A stretch of DNA of 47,301 nt, taken from the NCBI GenBank assembly GCA_002729525.1, contig PBYI01000041.1, forward strand, positions 1-47,301, read 5' to 3'. How positions within the stretch are numbered: the first letter of the stretch is position 1; each line of letters begins with the position of its first letter. The notes under the pieces are model-generated. The model worked only from the letters and a program-made list of their open reading frames with translations. It made no database searches and was not told the DNA's origin. Source of the stretch: Nocardioides sp. (GTDB lineage Bacteria; Actinomycetota; Actinomycetes; Propionibacteriales; Nocardioidaceae). Shown here in pieces: positions 1 through 8,772 of the stretch. Position numbers and translations under genes: made by a program.

Positions 1-636
1 CAGCGCGTCGATGGAGACGAGGCCGTGCTTGGCGTTGTCGAGGTCGACGATCACGTCGCGGTGGTCGGACGGGGCCTCGGGCAGGAGGTCGGGTGCGAAC
101 CGGACCATGGCCTCGTCCACGGTGCGGTCGATCTGGGCGAGCGTGGTGCGGCCGGCGGCCCAGGCGAGCTGGGCGTCGACGTACGCCGCACCAGCCTCGG
201 GGAGCGTGCACGTGGCGGCGGCGATCTTGCGGGCCTTCCACAGCGGCAGGTCGAGGGCGGTCACGCGGGACCAGATGCGGGGCCGGCGGTAGCGCAGCTC
301 GATCAGCTCACCGACGTACCGCGACCCCGACTGGCGAGAGAGTCCTAGCGCTGCAGCGATCTCGTACGCCTCGTCCTCCTCGACCACCGGTGCGCCTGGA
401 CCGGCGAGGTGGAGCGCCTGGGACCCGAACCGGTCCTTGGCCATCTCATCCAGGTGGTCGTCCGCCCACTCCTCGGCAGCGCGGTCCTCAGGAAGCTGGC
501 GGGCGGCGACCCACTCCAGCACGGCGTACGCCTCAGTGAGAGCGGCCTGCTTCTTGACCTCAGCAGCAGCCCTGACGGCGGCGACGAGGCCGACCGGAGT
601 CGGTGAGTCGTCGCAGGTCAGGAGCGCTTTTCGCAT
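1..636 (-). CDS. DUF222 domain protein (13E12-repeat/HNH family), 3' end cut by window edge
   Basis: The frame is open from an ATG at 636 to base 1 with no stop, giving 212 residues beginning MRKALLTCDDSPTPVG. The Ala/Glu-rich helical body, with LSRQSGSRYVGELIEL at about residue 100 and a later WKARKIAAATCTLPEA stretch, resembles the DUF222 region. That region precedes a C-terminal HNH nuclease domain in the actinobacterial 13E12-repeat family. The HNH part would lie beyond the left edge, so nuclease function cannot be confirmed. These genes are often multicopy in Nocardioidaceae and are associated with mobile or repeat DNA. The family call is by pattern recognition; the reading frame itself is clear. 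Confidence 0.72.
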   Translation of the reverse strand, partial: MRKALLTCDDSPTPVGLVAAVRAAAEVKKQAALTEAYAVLEWVAARQLPEDRAAEEWADDHLDEMAKDRFGSQALHLAGPGAPVVEEDEAYEIAAALGLSRQSGSRYVGELIELRYRRPRIWSRVTALDLPLWKARKIAAATCTLPEAGAAYVDAQLAWAAGRTTLAQIDRTVDEAMVRFAPDLLPEAPSDHRDVIVDLDNAKHGLVSIDAL

Positions 637-716
637 GCACCGATTCTAGGTGCGACCACCGACAACCGACCTGGCTCGGAGGGCCGGTTGTGGATGCGGT
701 TGGTGGTCGGCTGTCC

Positions 717-821
717 GGGGTTTCGACGCGGACTCGCTGGCGCTCGCCCGGCTCAACCACCGGAGCGGGCTGGCGCTCGGTCGGGCTCAACCACCGGAAT
801 CGCTCGGGCTCGACCACCCGA
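717..821. repeat. Degenerate GTTTCGA...CTCAACCACC intergenic repeat cluster
   Basis: Between the DUF222 start and glpX lies a run containing GTTTCGAC (from about 719) followed by three copies of a 15-mer: GGCTCAACCACCGGA at 750-764, the same at 784-798, and GGCTCGACCACCCGA at 807-821. They are separated by GCTGGCGCTCG-like spacers. This resembles a short interspersed repeat seen between genes in Nocardioides-type genomes (from memory, not searched). No coding region is supported in 637-831. Confidence 0.6.
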
Positions 822-831
822 GCGGGGAGGC

Positions 832-1863
832 TCAGCCGTCGAAGTCGATGGCCGAGAACGGCCGCAGCTTCTCCAGCTTGTGGTCGGAGTGGATGGAGCG
901 GATCGTGCCGCTGCGCGAGCGCATGACCAGCGAGTGGGTCGAGGCGCCGCCGGAGCTGTAGCGCACGCCGCGCAGCAGCTCGCCGTCGGTGATGCCGGTG
1001 GCCACGAAGAAGCAGTCGTCGCCGGTGACGAGCTGGTCGGTGGTGAGCATCGCGTCGTCGGACAGGTCGTGACCCGCGTCGATCGCCTTCTGCCGCTCCT
1101 CGTCGTCCTTGGGCCACAGCCGGCCCTGGATGACGCCGTCCATGCACTTCATCGCGCAGGCGGTGATGATGCCCTCGGGCGTGCCGCCGATGCCGAGGAG
1201 CAGGTCGATGCCGGTCTCGGGGCGCGCAGCCATGATCGCGCCGGCGACGTCGCCGTCGGAGATGAACTTGATCATCGCGCCGGTGGCGCGGATCTCCTGT
1301 GCGAGCTGCTCGTGGCGGGGGCGGTCGAGCACGACGACGGGGACGTCGTGCGGGCGCTTGCCCTTGGCCTTGGCGACGGCGTGGATGTTGTCGGCGACCG
1401 GCTGGCGGATATCGACGACGTCGGCGGCCTCCGGGCCGGTGACGAGCTTGTCCATGTAGAAGACCGCGGACGGGTCGTACATCGACCCGCGGGGAGAGAC
1501 CGCGAGCACCGAGACCGCGTTGGTCATGCCCTTGGCGGTCAGCGTGGTGCCGTCGATCGGGTCGACCGCCACGTCGCACTCCGGACCGGTGCCGTCGCCG
1601 ACCTCCTCACCGTTGAACAGCATGGGCGCCTCGTCCTTCTCGCCCTCGCCGATCACGACGGTGCCGCGCATGCCGATGGTGGACACCATCACCCGCATCG
1701 CGTTGACCGCGACGCCGTCGGCCCCGTTCTTGTCGCCGCGGCCGACCCAGCGGCCGGCGGCCATGGCGGCTGCCTCGGTGACGCGCACGAGCTCGAGCGC
1801 GAGGTTCCGGTCGGGCCGGGAGGGCGGGGTCGAGAAGGCGTCCAGCGGCGAGTCGGTGCTCAT
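832..1863 (-). CDS. glpX: Class II fructose-1,6-bisphosphatase
   Basis: GlpX hydrolyses fructose-1,6-bisphosphate to fructose-6-phosphate in gluconeogenesis. The 343-residue length is normal for the family. Metal and phosphate-binding signatures are visible: GEGEKDEAP at residues 72-80 and DPIDGTT at 101-107. The GGTPEG and [12 protein letters not shown] segments typical of GlpX follow. Actinobacteria usually rely on this class II enzyme as their main FBPase. It starts with ATG at 1863, 64 bases from the divergent DUF4245 gene, so the two promoters share a short intergenic stretch. The call is secure. Confidence 0.96.
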   Translation of the reverse strand: MSTDSPLDAFSTPPSRPDRNLALELVRVTEAAAMAAGRWVGRGDKNGADGVAVNAMRVMVSTIGMRGTVVIGEGEKDEAPMLFNGEEVGDGTGPECDVAVDPIDGTTLTAKGMTNAVSVLAVSPRGSMYDPSAVFYMDKLVTGPEAADVVDIRQPVADNIHAVAKAKGKRPHDVPVVVLDRPRHEQLAQEIRATGAMIKFISDGDVAGAIMAARPETGIDLLLGIGGTPEGIITACAMKCMDGVIQGRLWPKDDEERQKAIDAGHDLSDDAMLTTDQLVTGDDCFFVATGITDGELLRGVRYSSGGASTHSLVMRSRSGTIRSIHSDHKLEKLRPFSAIDFDG

Positions 1864-1927
1864 GGGGCGGAGCCTAGTGCGTCCCCACCCCTGCTGACCG
1901 GTCCAGTCGACCTGTCAGGATCGGGTC

Positions 1928-2605
1928 GTGGCAGGTGAGCAGTCCGAGACCGGCGCCCAGGGACGTCCCGGGCGCTACCAGCGGACCCCGGGGGGACTGG
2001 TGGCGTCGATGGTCGTCATCGTCCTCGTGCTCGTGGGCGTCTACTTCGTCGGCGGTCTGATCTACAACCGCGACGTCGACACCACGCCGGAGTCCGTGGA
2101 GTACCTCCCGACGGTGCGTGACCTCCAGGACGCGGGCGCCGACGTGGTCTACCCGGAGTCCCTGCCGGACGGCTGGTTCGCCACCACCGTGGAGTACCGG
2201 CCCGGCGACGAGCCGCGCTTCAAGCTCGACCTGTTCACCGACGGCAGCAGCTTCGTCGGGCTGCGCCAGGAGAGCGAGGACGTCGACGACATGGTCGCGA
2301 CGTACGTCGACGAGGACGCCGTGGAGGAGGACCCGCTGGCGGCCACCGGCAGCGGTTCGCGGATCGCCGCCGAGTGGGGGGCTTGGAGCGACGAGGGCGG
2401 CGACCACGCGTACTCCGCCGAGCTCGGCGAGACGTCGGTGCTGGTGTTCGGAGACGTCTCCGCGGAGGACCTGGCCGACCTGGTGTCGCGACTGACGACC
2501 GACCCGGCGCCCACCGACGACCCGGCGCCCACCGACGCCCCGGCGCCCACCGACGACCCGGCGCCCACCGAGGGCGCTACTCCGAGTCAGGCTCCTGGTT
2601 CATGA
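1928..2605 (+). CDS. DUF4245 family single-pass membrane protein
   Basis: The GTG-start protein has 225 residues. It has a short cytoplasmic N-terminus, one membrane helix (about residues 25-46, GLVASMVVIVLVLVGVYFVGG) and an extracytoplasmic domain of roughly 150 residues. The layout and the YPESLPDGWFATTVEYRPG region match the actinobacterial DUF4245 family, whose function is unknown and which often sits beside glpX or xseA/xseB. The C-terminus is a low-complexity tail of (D/A)PAPTD units encoded by four 18-bp repeats. Its last 29 bases overlap the end of the convergent xseB gene. Confidence 0.85.
   Translation: MAGEQSETGAQGRPGRYQRTPGGLVASMVVIVLVLVGVYFVGGLIYNRDVDTTPESVEYLPTVRDLQDAGADVVYPESLPDGWFATTVEYRPGDEPRFKLDLFTDGSSFVGLRQESEDVDDMVATYVDEDAVEEDPLAATGSGSRIAAEWGAWSDEGGDHAYSAELGETSVLVFGDVSAEDLADLVSRLTTDPAPTDDPAPTDAPAPTDDPAPTEGATPSQAPGS
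2501..2572 (+). repeat. 18-bp tandem repeat (4 copies) inside the DUF4245 gene
   Basis: GACCCGGCGCCCACCGAC is repeated at 2501-2518, 2519-2536, 2537-2554 (first codon GCC) and 2555-2572 (last base G). It encodes DPAPTD units. Repeats of a multiple of three can change copy number without frameshift and lengthen or shorten the extracellular tail. Confidence 0.9.
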
Positions 2606-2831
2606 CCTCCTCGAGGCGCTCTCGCGCGCCGTCGAGGAAGTCCTGGCAGGTGCGGGCGAGGGTCTCCCCGCGCTCCCACAGCGCCAACGACTCCTCCAGG
2701 GTCGTGCCGCCGGTCTCGAGGCGGCGTACGACGTCGACGAGCTCCTCGCGGGCCTGCTCGTAGGAGAGCTGCTCCTGCTCGGCCTCCGGAGCGGCCTCCG
2801 CAGCGGCCTTCTTGGCGGTCTTGTCAGGCAC
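2577..2831 (-). CDS. xseB: Exodeoxyribonuclease VII small subunit
   Basis: The 84-residue protein carries the XseB signature: [35 protein letters not shown] and a C-terminal helix. XseB binds XseA to form the exonuclease VII complex, which digests single-stranded DNA. The GTG start at 2831 is chosen because it overlaps the xseA stop by 8 bases and gives the usual family length. The open frame upstream is only xseA read in another frame. An Ala/Glu-rich leader (residues 8-22) precedes the conserved domain. The 3' end overlaps the convergent DUF4245 gene. Confidence 0.93.
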   Translation of the reverse strand: MPDKTAKKAAAEAAPEAEQEQLSYEQAREELVDVVRRLETGGTTLEESLALWERGETLARTCQDFLDGARERLEEVMNQEPDSE

Positions 2832-4095
2832 GGTCGGCCTCCTCGTCGGCGGGGTGAACGGTGTCGGTCGGATCGGCGAGCGCGGTGGTGCCGGTGACGT
2901 CGGCGTGCACCCGGCCGTCGGCGACGCGTACGTCGACCGCGGCGCCGGCGGCGAGCCCGGCGACCGAGGTGAGCACGTGGCCGTCGGCGTCCTGCAGCAC
3001 GGCGTAGCCGCGGCGCAGGGTCTCCAGCGGCGACAGCGCCCGGGCTCGGGCACGGTGGTGGGCGACGTCGTCGGCGGCCCGGTCGAGCGCGTGGCCGACG
3101 GTGCGACGGGCGCGGTCGCGCAGCAGCACCAGCTCGTCGGAGCGCTCGTCGAGCAGCGTGCGCGGGTCGGCCAGCGCCGGGCGGGTGCGCAGCGCGTCGA
3201 GCGCGGACTGCTCGCGGTCGAGGAGCCCCAGCACGCCGGCGCGCAGCCGCTCCCGTGCGGTGGCGACCCCGTGCGCCTCGGCGGCCACGTCGGGCACGAC
3301 CAGCTTGGCGGCGTCGGTCGGGGTGGAGGCGCGGACGTCGGCGACGAGGTCGAGCAGCGGCTGGTCGGGCTCGTGGCCGATGGCCGAGACGACGGGGGTG
3401 GCGCAGGCGGCGACGGCGCGCAGCAGGCCCTCGTCGGAGAAGGGCAGCAGGTCCTCGACCGCACCACCGCCGCGGGCGACGACCACGACGTCGACCGCGG
3501 GGTCGCGGTCCAGGCGGCCCAGGGCCTCCATCACCTCGAGCGCCGCGCGGGTGCCCTGCACGGTGGCGTGCTCGACGCGGAAGCGGACGCCCGGCCATCG
3601 ACGCCTGGCGTTCTCCAGGACGTCGCGCTCGGCGGCCGAGCCCGGAGCGGTCACCAGGCCGACGGTGCCGGGCAGGAACGGCAGCGGACGCTTGCGGGCG
3701 GGGTCGAACAGCCCCTCGGCGGCGAGGAGCTGCCGGCGGCGCTCCAGCCGCGCCAGCAGCTCGCCGAGGCCGACCATCCGGATGTCACGGGCCTGGAGCG
3801 AGAGCGTGCCGCGCACCGCGTAGTAGGACGGCTTGGCGTGCACCACGACGCTGGCGCCCTCGACGAGGGGCGGGTTCATCGAGTCGACGAGCACCCGCGA
3901 GGCCGTGACCGAGATCGAGAGGTCGGCGAGGGAGTCGCGCAGGGTGAGGAAGACGGTCTGCATGCCCGGGCGCTTGTTGAGCTGGGCGACCTGGCCCTCG
4001 ACCCACACCGCGCCCAGGCGGTCGACGTAGCCCTGGATGAGCGTGGCGATCTGGCGGACCGGGGCCGGCTTCTCGACGGAGGTCTCCAGGGGCAC
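2824..4095 (-). CDS. xseA: Exodeoxyribonuclease VII large subunit
   Basis: The 423-residue catalytic subunit of exonuclease VII has an N-terminal OB-fold ([23 protein letters not shown]), then the conserved [15 protein letters not shown] segment. It continues with [21 protein letters not shown] and [26 protein letters not shown], and ends in a long helical C-terminal region. The usual GHE-D-DLVAD-RA-TPTAAAE active-site block is intact. It is the first gene of an xseA-xseB pair with an 8-base overlap, implying translational coupling. Confidence 0.96.
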   Translation of the reverse strand: MPLETSVEKPAPVRQIATLIQGYVDRLGAVWVEGQVAQLNKRPGMQTVFLTLRDSLADLSISVTASRVLVDSMNPPLVEGASVVVHAKPSYYAVRGTLSLQARDIRMVGLGELLARLERRRQLLAAEGLFDPARKRPLPFLPGTVGLVTAPGSAAERDVLENARRRWPGVRFRVEHATVQGTRAALEVMEALGRLDRDPAVDVVVVARGGGAVEDLLPFSDEGLLRAVAACATPVVSAIGHEPDQPLLDLVADVRASTPTDAAKLVVPDVAAEAHGVATARERLRAGVLGLLDREQSALDALRTRPALADPRTLLDERSDELVLLRDRARRTVGHALDRAADDVAHHRARARALSPLETLRRGYAVLQDADGHVLTSVAGLAAGAAVDVRVADGRVHADVTGTTALADPTDTVHPADEEADRA

Positions 4096-4148
4096 GCGGC
4101 GAGGGTAGTCGGGGCGGCCGACACCAGGGGCGGCGCCGGGGCGCGGGG

Positions 4149-4511
4149 TCAGGACCAGCCGCGCTCCACCAGCCGGGTCGCCTCCGTGAGCGACAGCCCG
4201 AGCCGGCGGCAGGTCGCCACGAAGTCGGCCGCGGCGTCCACGGCGTCGGCGGGTGCGGTCGCCGACGCCACGAACGTGCCGCGCCGACCCTCGGTGACCA
4301 CGACCCCGTCGGCCTCCAGCTCGACGTACACGCGCTGGACCGTGCGCACGCCGATGCCGAGCTGGTCGGCCAGGGCACGGACCGTCGGCAGCCGGGTGCC
4401 GGGCGCGAGGTCACCGGCGGCGACCCGGGTGGCGACCTGCGTGCGGACCTGCTCGTAGAGCGGCACGTCGGACTCGGGGTCGACCGGGTGGATCGTCGCG
4501 GGCTCGCTCAC
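4149..4511 (-). CDS. GntR-family (YtrA-type) transcriptional regulator
   Basis: The 120-residue protein has an N-terminal winged helix ([51 protein letters not shown]) and only a short C-terminal helical segment. This is the size and shape of the YtrA subfamily, which lacks a large ligand domain. The GTG start at 4511 gives the standard N-terminus; the longer open frame is the antisense of the neighbouring kinase. It is divergent from the PfkB kinase with 54 bases between starts, so autoregulation or kinase control is plausible. No ABC transporter of the usual YtrA type is adjacent. Confidence 0.88.
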   Translation of the reverse strand: MSEPATIHPVDPESDVPLYEQVRTQVATRVAAGDLAPGTRLPTVRALADQLGIGVRTVQRVYVELEADGVVVTEGRRGTFVASATAPADAVDAAADFVATCRRLGLSLTEATRLVERGWS

Positions 4512-4565
4512 CCGCCTCACCGTAGTGGGGCGTCCGCGCCGCGGACGTCTGGTAGGCAGGGGCGC

Positions 4566-5444
4566 ATGACGCACGTGCTGGTCGTGGGGGAGTCGCTGGT
4601 CGACGTCGTGCAGGAGGCGGACGGTCGCACCACCGACCGCCCGGGCGGCTCGGCCGCCAACGTGGCCGTGGCGCTGGGCAGGCTGGGCCGGCCGGTGCGC
4701 TTCGCGACGGCCTGGGCGGACGACGAGCACGGCCGGCTGGTCGCCGACCACCTCTCCGGTGCAGGGGTGGCGCTCGCCGCCGACCCGCTGGTGCTGGAGC
4801 GGACCGCCGTCGCGCGGGCCGTGCTGGGCGCGGACGGCGCGGCGACGTACGACTTCGACCTGGCGTGGCGCCTCGGGGAGGTGTCTCTCGCTGCCGCCGA
4901 CGGTGCGCTGCCGGCGTACGTCCACGTCTGCTCGTTGGGCGCCGTGCTCGAGCCCGGTGCGGACCAGGTGCTCGCGCTGCTCGACCGGGTGCGTGAGGAG
5001 ACCTCCGCGACGGTGACGTACGACGTCAACGCACGGCCCGCGATCGTCGGGCACGGCCCGGAGGTGGTCGGCCGGGTCGAGAGCGTGGTGCGGCGCGCGC
5101 ACCTGGTGAAGGCCAGCGACGAGGACCTCGCCTGGCTCTACCCGACCCTGTCGGTGGAGGAGGCCGCCGCGCGGCTCCAGGAGCTCGGACCGGCGACCGT
5201 GGTCGTGACCCGCGGTGGCGACGGGCTGTCGTGGTACGCCGCCGGCACGGCGCTCGACCACGCGGCGCCGAGCGTCGAGGTCGTCGACACGATCGGCGCG
5301 GGCGACACCGTCTCGGCCGCCCTCGTCGACGCGCTCTGGGACGGGCTGGGGCCGGCCGACGCCCTCGTCCACGCGGCCCGGGCGGCAGCGGTCACCGTGT
5401 CGCGCCCCGGCGCCGACCCGCCGACCCGCGACGAGCTCGGCTAG
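4566..5444 (+). CDS. PfkB-family carbohydrate kinase (fructokinase-like)
   Basis: The 292-residue ribokinase/PfkB-fold kinase transfers ATP phosphate to a sugar. Signatures are the N-terminal GG-SAANVAVALGRLGRPVRFAT motif (about 27-49) and the C-terminal DTIGAGDTVSAAL anion-hole and catalytic motif with Asp247. A YDVNARPAIVG segment resembles bacterial fructokinases, but the sugar cannot be fixed from sequence alone. The ATG at 4566 starts the conserved THVLVVGESLVDVV strand. The upstream in-frame extension is rejected because it overlaps the regulator start. Confidence 0.87.
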   Translation: MTHVLVVGESLVDVVQEADGRTTDRPGGSAANVAVALGRLGRPVRFATAWADDEHGRLVADHLSGAGVALAADPLVLERTAVARAVLGADGAATYDFDLAWRLGEVSLAAADGALPAYVHVCSLGAVLEPGADQVLALLDRVREETSATVTYDVNARPAIVGHGPEVVGRVESVVRRAHLVKASDEDLAWLYPTLSVEEAAARLQELGPATVVVTRGGDGLSWYAAGTALDHAAPSVEVVDTIGAGDTVSAALVDALWDGLGPADALVHAARAAAVTVSRPGADPPTRDELG

Positions 5445-5496
5445 GGCAGGTCAGCTCAGGTCGGGTCAGGTCAGGGCAGGCCAGGTCAGCTCAGGG
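5444..5496. repeat. Short GGTCAG-type direct repeats between convergent genes
   Basis: Just after the kinase stop, AGGTCAGCTCAGG occurs at 5448-5460 and again at 5483-5495, with GGGTCAGGTCAGG units between them. The second copy reaches the stop codon of the flavoprotein gene. No clear hairpin or T-tract is present. Confidence 0.7.
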
Positions 5497-7176
5497 CGCG
5501 AGGTAGCGGTGCACCAGCGGCACCACGCTGGCGCCCTCGCCGGACGCCGAGGCGACGCGCTTCATCGAGCCCGAGCGGATGTCGCCGACCGCGAAGACCC
5601 CCGGCACCGTCGTGGCGAGCTCCACCGGCGGCAGGTCGTCGGTCCAGCGCTCGCGCGGCACGTCGCGACCGGTCAGCACGAAGCCGTGGTCGTCGCGGGC
5701 GAGGCCGTCGGGCAGCCAGTCGCAGTGCGGCTCGGCACCGAGGAGCAGGAACAGCGCCTGCGCGTCCCGCCGTACGACGTCGCCGGTGGCGAGGTCGCGG
5801 ACGTCCAGCCACTGCAGCCGGCCGTCGCCGCCGCCGTCGGCGACCTCCGCGCAGGTCTGCACCCGCACGACGGGGTTGTAGGCGATCTCGCCGATCAGGT
5901 AGTCCGACATCGTCTCGGCCAGTGAGGAGCGGCGAACCATGATCGTCACCGAGCGGGCGAACCGGGCGAGGTGCAGCGCGGCCTGGCCGGCGGAGTTGCC
6001 GCCGCCGACGACGACCACGTCGGCCCCCTCGGTCTCCCGGGCCGCCGACATCGCCGAGCCGTAGCTGACGCCGAGGCCGACGAGCGCGTCGACGCCCGGC
6101 ACGCCGAGGCGGCGGTAGGCGACCCCGGTGGCCACGACGACCGCTCGCGCGGTGACGTCGCCGGCGGACGTGCGCACGACGTGCGTGCCCTCGGGGCCGG
6201 CGTCGAGGGCGGTGACCTCCCAGCCGGTGCAGAACTGGGTGCCGAAGCGCAGTGCCTGGTTGCGGGCGCGCTGGGCCAGCCGCATGCCGGAGATGCCGCG
6301 CGGGAAGCCGAGGTAGTTGCGGATCATCGAGGAGGTCCCGGCCTGCCCGCCGATCGCCTCGGCCTCCAGCACGACGGTGCGCAGGCCCTCGCTGGCGCCG
6401 TACACCGCCGCGGCGAGGCCTGCCGGACCGGCGCCGACGACGGCGAGGTCGACCACCCCGGCGACGTCGGTCTCGGTGGGGGCGCCCAGCAGCATCCGGG
6501 CGACCTCGCGCACCGACGAGACCGCGACCGGGTCGCGCCCCATCGCCTGGAGCAGCGGGTAGGTGACGGTGCCGCCGAGCGACTCGTGCTCCTCCACGAC
6601 CGCGCGACCACCGTCGCTGGCCGGGTCGAGCACGCGCGTCGGCATGCCCATCCGCTCGGTGTACTCGCGGACCGCCGCGGTGAGCGCGTTGCCCGGCTCG
6701 GACACGATCCGCACGGTCTCGACCACCGGCGCGGCGACGGTGCTGCCCCAGTCGGACAGCAGCTCGCAGACCGCGCCGTGGAACTCCTCGTCGCGCACGC
6801 CGCGCGGCATCAGCAGGTAGGCGTCGTACTTGCCCTTGGCCAGGCCGGGGCGCAGCTCGGCGGCCTGCTCCAGGAAGCGCTCGTACGGCGCCGCGATCAG
6901 CCGCCGGGCCGTGGGCACCCGCGCGCGCCAGTCGCCGAAGGCCTCCAGCGGGTGCGCGTCCGGGAGGTCGCCGTCCTGCACCATCAGCGCGACCGTGCCG
7001 CCGCCCGCGCGCACGTCGTCGATGACCGCGAGCGCGTCGGCGCTGCTGCGGGCGCAGCGGACGTCGTAGTCGCGGGCGTAGCGCCCGAACTCGTCGAGCA
7101 GGTGGTCGGCGTGGTGGGCCGACACGAGCAGGATCGTGGGGTCCGGCGTCCCTGCCGGCCGGGGCGAGTCCGTCAC
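5491..7176 (-). CDS. Receiver domain fused to thioredoxin-reductase-like flavoprotein lacking CXXC
   Basis: The 561-residue fusion has three parts. Residues about 13-110 look like a response-regulator receiver (ILLVSAHHAD start; candidate acceptor Asp68 in MVQDGD). Residues about 115-235 form a thioredoxin-like or linker domain. Residues 240-561 are a thioredoxin-reductase-fold FAD/NAD(P)H domain, with FAD site VVGAGPAGLAAA (246-257), NADPH site VVVGGGNSAGQAA (388-400) and second FAD motif GVFAVGDIRSGSMKRVA (526-542). Where thioredoxin reductase has CATC, this protein has YGSA at 372-375, so the disulphide pair is gone and it cannot be an ordinary reductase. Fused receiver/TrxR-like proteins are known in actinobacteria; their substrate is unknown. 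Confidence 0.85.
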   Translation of the reverse strand: MTDSPRPAGTPDPTILLVSAHHADHLLDEFGRYARDYDVRCARSSADALAVIDDVRAGGGTVALMVQDGDLPDAHPLEAFGDWRARVPTARRLIAAPYERFLEQAAELRPGLAKGKYDAYLLMPRGVRDEEFHGAVCELLSDWGSTVAAPVVETVRIVSEPGNALTAAVREYTERMGMPTRVLDPASDGGRAVVEEHESLGGTVTYPLLQAMGRDPVAVSSVREVARMLLGAPTETDVAGVVDLAVVGAGPAGLAAAVYGASEGLRTVVLEAEAIGGQAGTSSMIRNYLGFPRGISGMRLAQRARNQALRFGTQFCTGWEVTALDAGPEGTHVVRTSAGDVTARAVVVATGVAYRRLGVPGVDALVGLGVSYGSAMSAARETEGADVVVVGGGNSAGQAALHLARFARSVTIMVRRSSLAETMSDYLIGEIAYNPVVRVQTCAEVADGGGDGRLQWLDVRDLATGDVVRRDAQALFLLLGAEPHCDWLPDGLARDDHGFVLTGRDVPRERWTDDLPPVELATTVPGVFAVGDIRSGSMKRVASASGEGASVVPLVHRYLAP

Positions 7177-7200
7177 GACGGCGAGTATGCCGTCGGGCCG

Positions 7201-7815
7201 TTAGCGCGGTCGACGCGTTTCGAGCACCCGGAAGCCCTTGGCGCTGGCCAGCCGCATGGTCGGCCAGCCCTGCTCGCCCAGCCAGCGCTGGAGCGAGTCG
7301 GCGCCGAGGTTGCGGCCCACGACCATGACGGCGCGACCGCCGGGCGCGAGGAGCGGCAGCCAGGTGAGCAGCAGCTCGTGCAGCGCCTGCTTGCCGATGC
7401 GGATGGGCGGGTTCGACCAGATCTCGTCGTACGTCGTCCCGCTCGCAGCCGCGGCGGCCAGGACCTCCTCGGGCGTGCCGGCTTCGTACCGGTCGGTCAG
7501 GCCCAGGGCGGCGGCGTTCTCCCGGGCGAGCAGGACGGCCCGCTCGTTGACGTCGACGCCCGTGACCCGCACGTCGGTGGTGGCCGCGACGGCGAGGCCG
7601 ATGACGCCCCAGCCGCACCCGAGGTCGAGCACGTGCTCGGCGCCGGAGGGCGGCTGGGTCTCGCGCAGGAGCACGGCGGTGCCGTGGTCGAGGCCGTCGT
7701 GGGAGAAGACGCCGCTGCCGGTGGTCATCGTGAGCCGCTCGCCCCACACGTCGACCTCGACCCGGTGCCGCTCGAAGGGCACGGCGGGATCGGCGGAGAA
7801 GTAGTGGTCGCTCAC
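7201..7815 (-). CDS. RsmC-like class I SAM-dependent methyltransferase
   Basis: The 204-residue protein has the MTS/RsmC fold signature: TGSGVFSHDGLDHGTAVLL, SAM motif I DLGCGWGVIG (64-73) and the catalytic NPPIRIGK motif (SNPPIRIGK, 134-142). The NPP[FY/I] motif marks methylation of an exocyclic amine, typically guanine N2 in rRNA. It is half the size of E. coli RsmC and has only the catalytic half, as in many actinobacterial homologues. It overlaps the truA stop by 4 bases (ATGA), so both RNA-modification genes are likely translated together. Confidence 0.9.
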   Translation of the reverse strand: MSDHYFSADPAVPFERHRVEVDVWGERLTMTTGSGVFSHDGLDHGTAVLLRETQPPSGAEHVLDLGCGWGVIGLAVAATTDVRVTGVDVNERAVLLARENAAALGLTDRYEAGTPEEVLAAAAASGTTYDEIWSNPPIRIGKQALHELLLTWLPLLAPGGRAVMVVGRNLGADSLQRWLGEQGWPTMRLASAKGFRVLETRRPR

Positions 7816-8663
7816 GGGGCGGTCCAGGTGGGTGAGTCGACGTCGTCGGCCGCCCGCTTGGCCCGGGTCTGCTCGGCCCGCTCGGCCAGCTCGGCGTCGC
7901 CCGGGTAGACGACCTCCTCGAGCGTGAGTCCGTGCGCGTGCACGACCGCCACGGCCGGGTCGCGGCGCTGCGCATGCAGCATCTCGCCCGCCCAGGCCGG
8001 CTCCTTGCGGCCCTCACCGACGGCCAGCAGGCAGCCGACCAGCGCCCGCACCATGGAGTGGCAGAAGGCGTCGGCGCGCACGGTCGCGGTGGCCACCCCG
8101 GCGGCGTCGCGCGTCCAGTGCAGGTCGAGCAGGGTGCGGATCGTGGTGGCGCCCTCGCGCTGCTTGCAGAACGACGCGAAGTCGTGGCGGCCGACGAGGT
8201 GCTCGGCGGCGGCGTTCATCGCGTCGAGGTCGAGCGGGCGCGGCCAGGCGAGCACGTGCCCGCGCGTCAGCGGGTCGAGCAGCGAGACGTCGTCGGCGAC
8301 CCGGTAGGCGTAGCGCCGCCACAGCGCGCCGAACCGGGCGTCGAAGCCGTCCGGCGCCACCCGGACGCCGCGCACCCGCACGTCGGGCGGGAGCACGCCG
8401 TTGAGGCGACGGGGGAGCCGGTCGACCTCGTCGGTGTCGAGGTCGCGGACGTCGGCGTGCACCACCTGGCCGCGGGCGTGGACGCCCGCGTCGGTGCGGC
8501 CGGCGCAGACCACCTCGCGAGGGCCGAGCGGCTCGTCGTCGGGCACCCGCAGGACGGTGCGCACGGCGGCGACCAGCTCGCCCTGCACGGTGCGCAGGCC
8601 CGGCTGGGCGGCCCAGCCCTTGAAGGCGCCGCCGTCGTAGGCGAGGTCGATCCGCAGGCGCAC
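7812..8663 (-). CDS. truA: tRNA pseudouridine(38-40) synthase
   Basis: TruA converts uridines 38-40 of the tRNA anticodon arm to pseudouridine. The conserved N-terminus RIDLAYDGGAFKGWAAQPGLRTVQGEL and the catalytic CAGRTDAGVHA block (Asp58 from this start) are present, together with SFCKQREGATTIRTLL and AFCHSMVRALVG. The GTG at 8663 is preferred because the family starts a few residues before the first strand. A GTG at 8714 would add 17 residues, and neither start has a clear ribosome site. A C-terminal charged tail extends past the family core. Confidence 0.93.
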   Translation of the reverse strand: MRLRIDLAYDGGAFKGWAAQPGLRTVQGELVAAVRTVLRVPDDEPLGPREVVCAGRTDAGVHARGQVVHADVRDLDTDEVDRLPRRLNGVLPPDVRVRGVRVAPDGFDARFGALWRRYAYRVADDVSLLDPLTRGHVLAWPRPLDLDAMNAAAEHLVGRHDFASFCKQREGATTIRTLLDLHWTRDAAGVATATVRADAFCHSMVRALVGCLLAVGEGRKEPAWAGEMLHAQRRDPAVAVVHAHGLTLEEVVYPGDAELAERAEQTRAKRAADDVDSPTWTAP

Positions 8664-8772
8664 CGGCCGATCGTCCCACGGCGCGACGAGCCGACGCCCG
8701 CCCGGGCGGGTCACCCGTCAGGGTGTGCCGCGAACGGCTGACGGCCGGGGCGGGCCGTCGTACCGTCGGCGC

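Noticed and set aside
5486..8017. Open frame of 843 codons on the minus strand
   Set aside because: It is a shifted frame through the flavoprotein, methyltransferase and truA genes, Arg/Ala-rich and without motifs.
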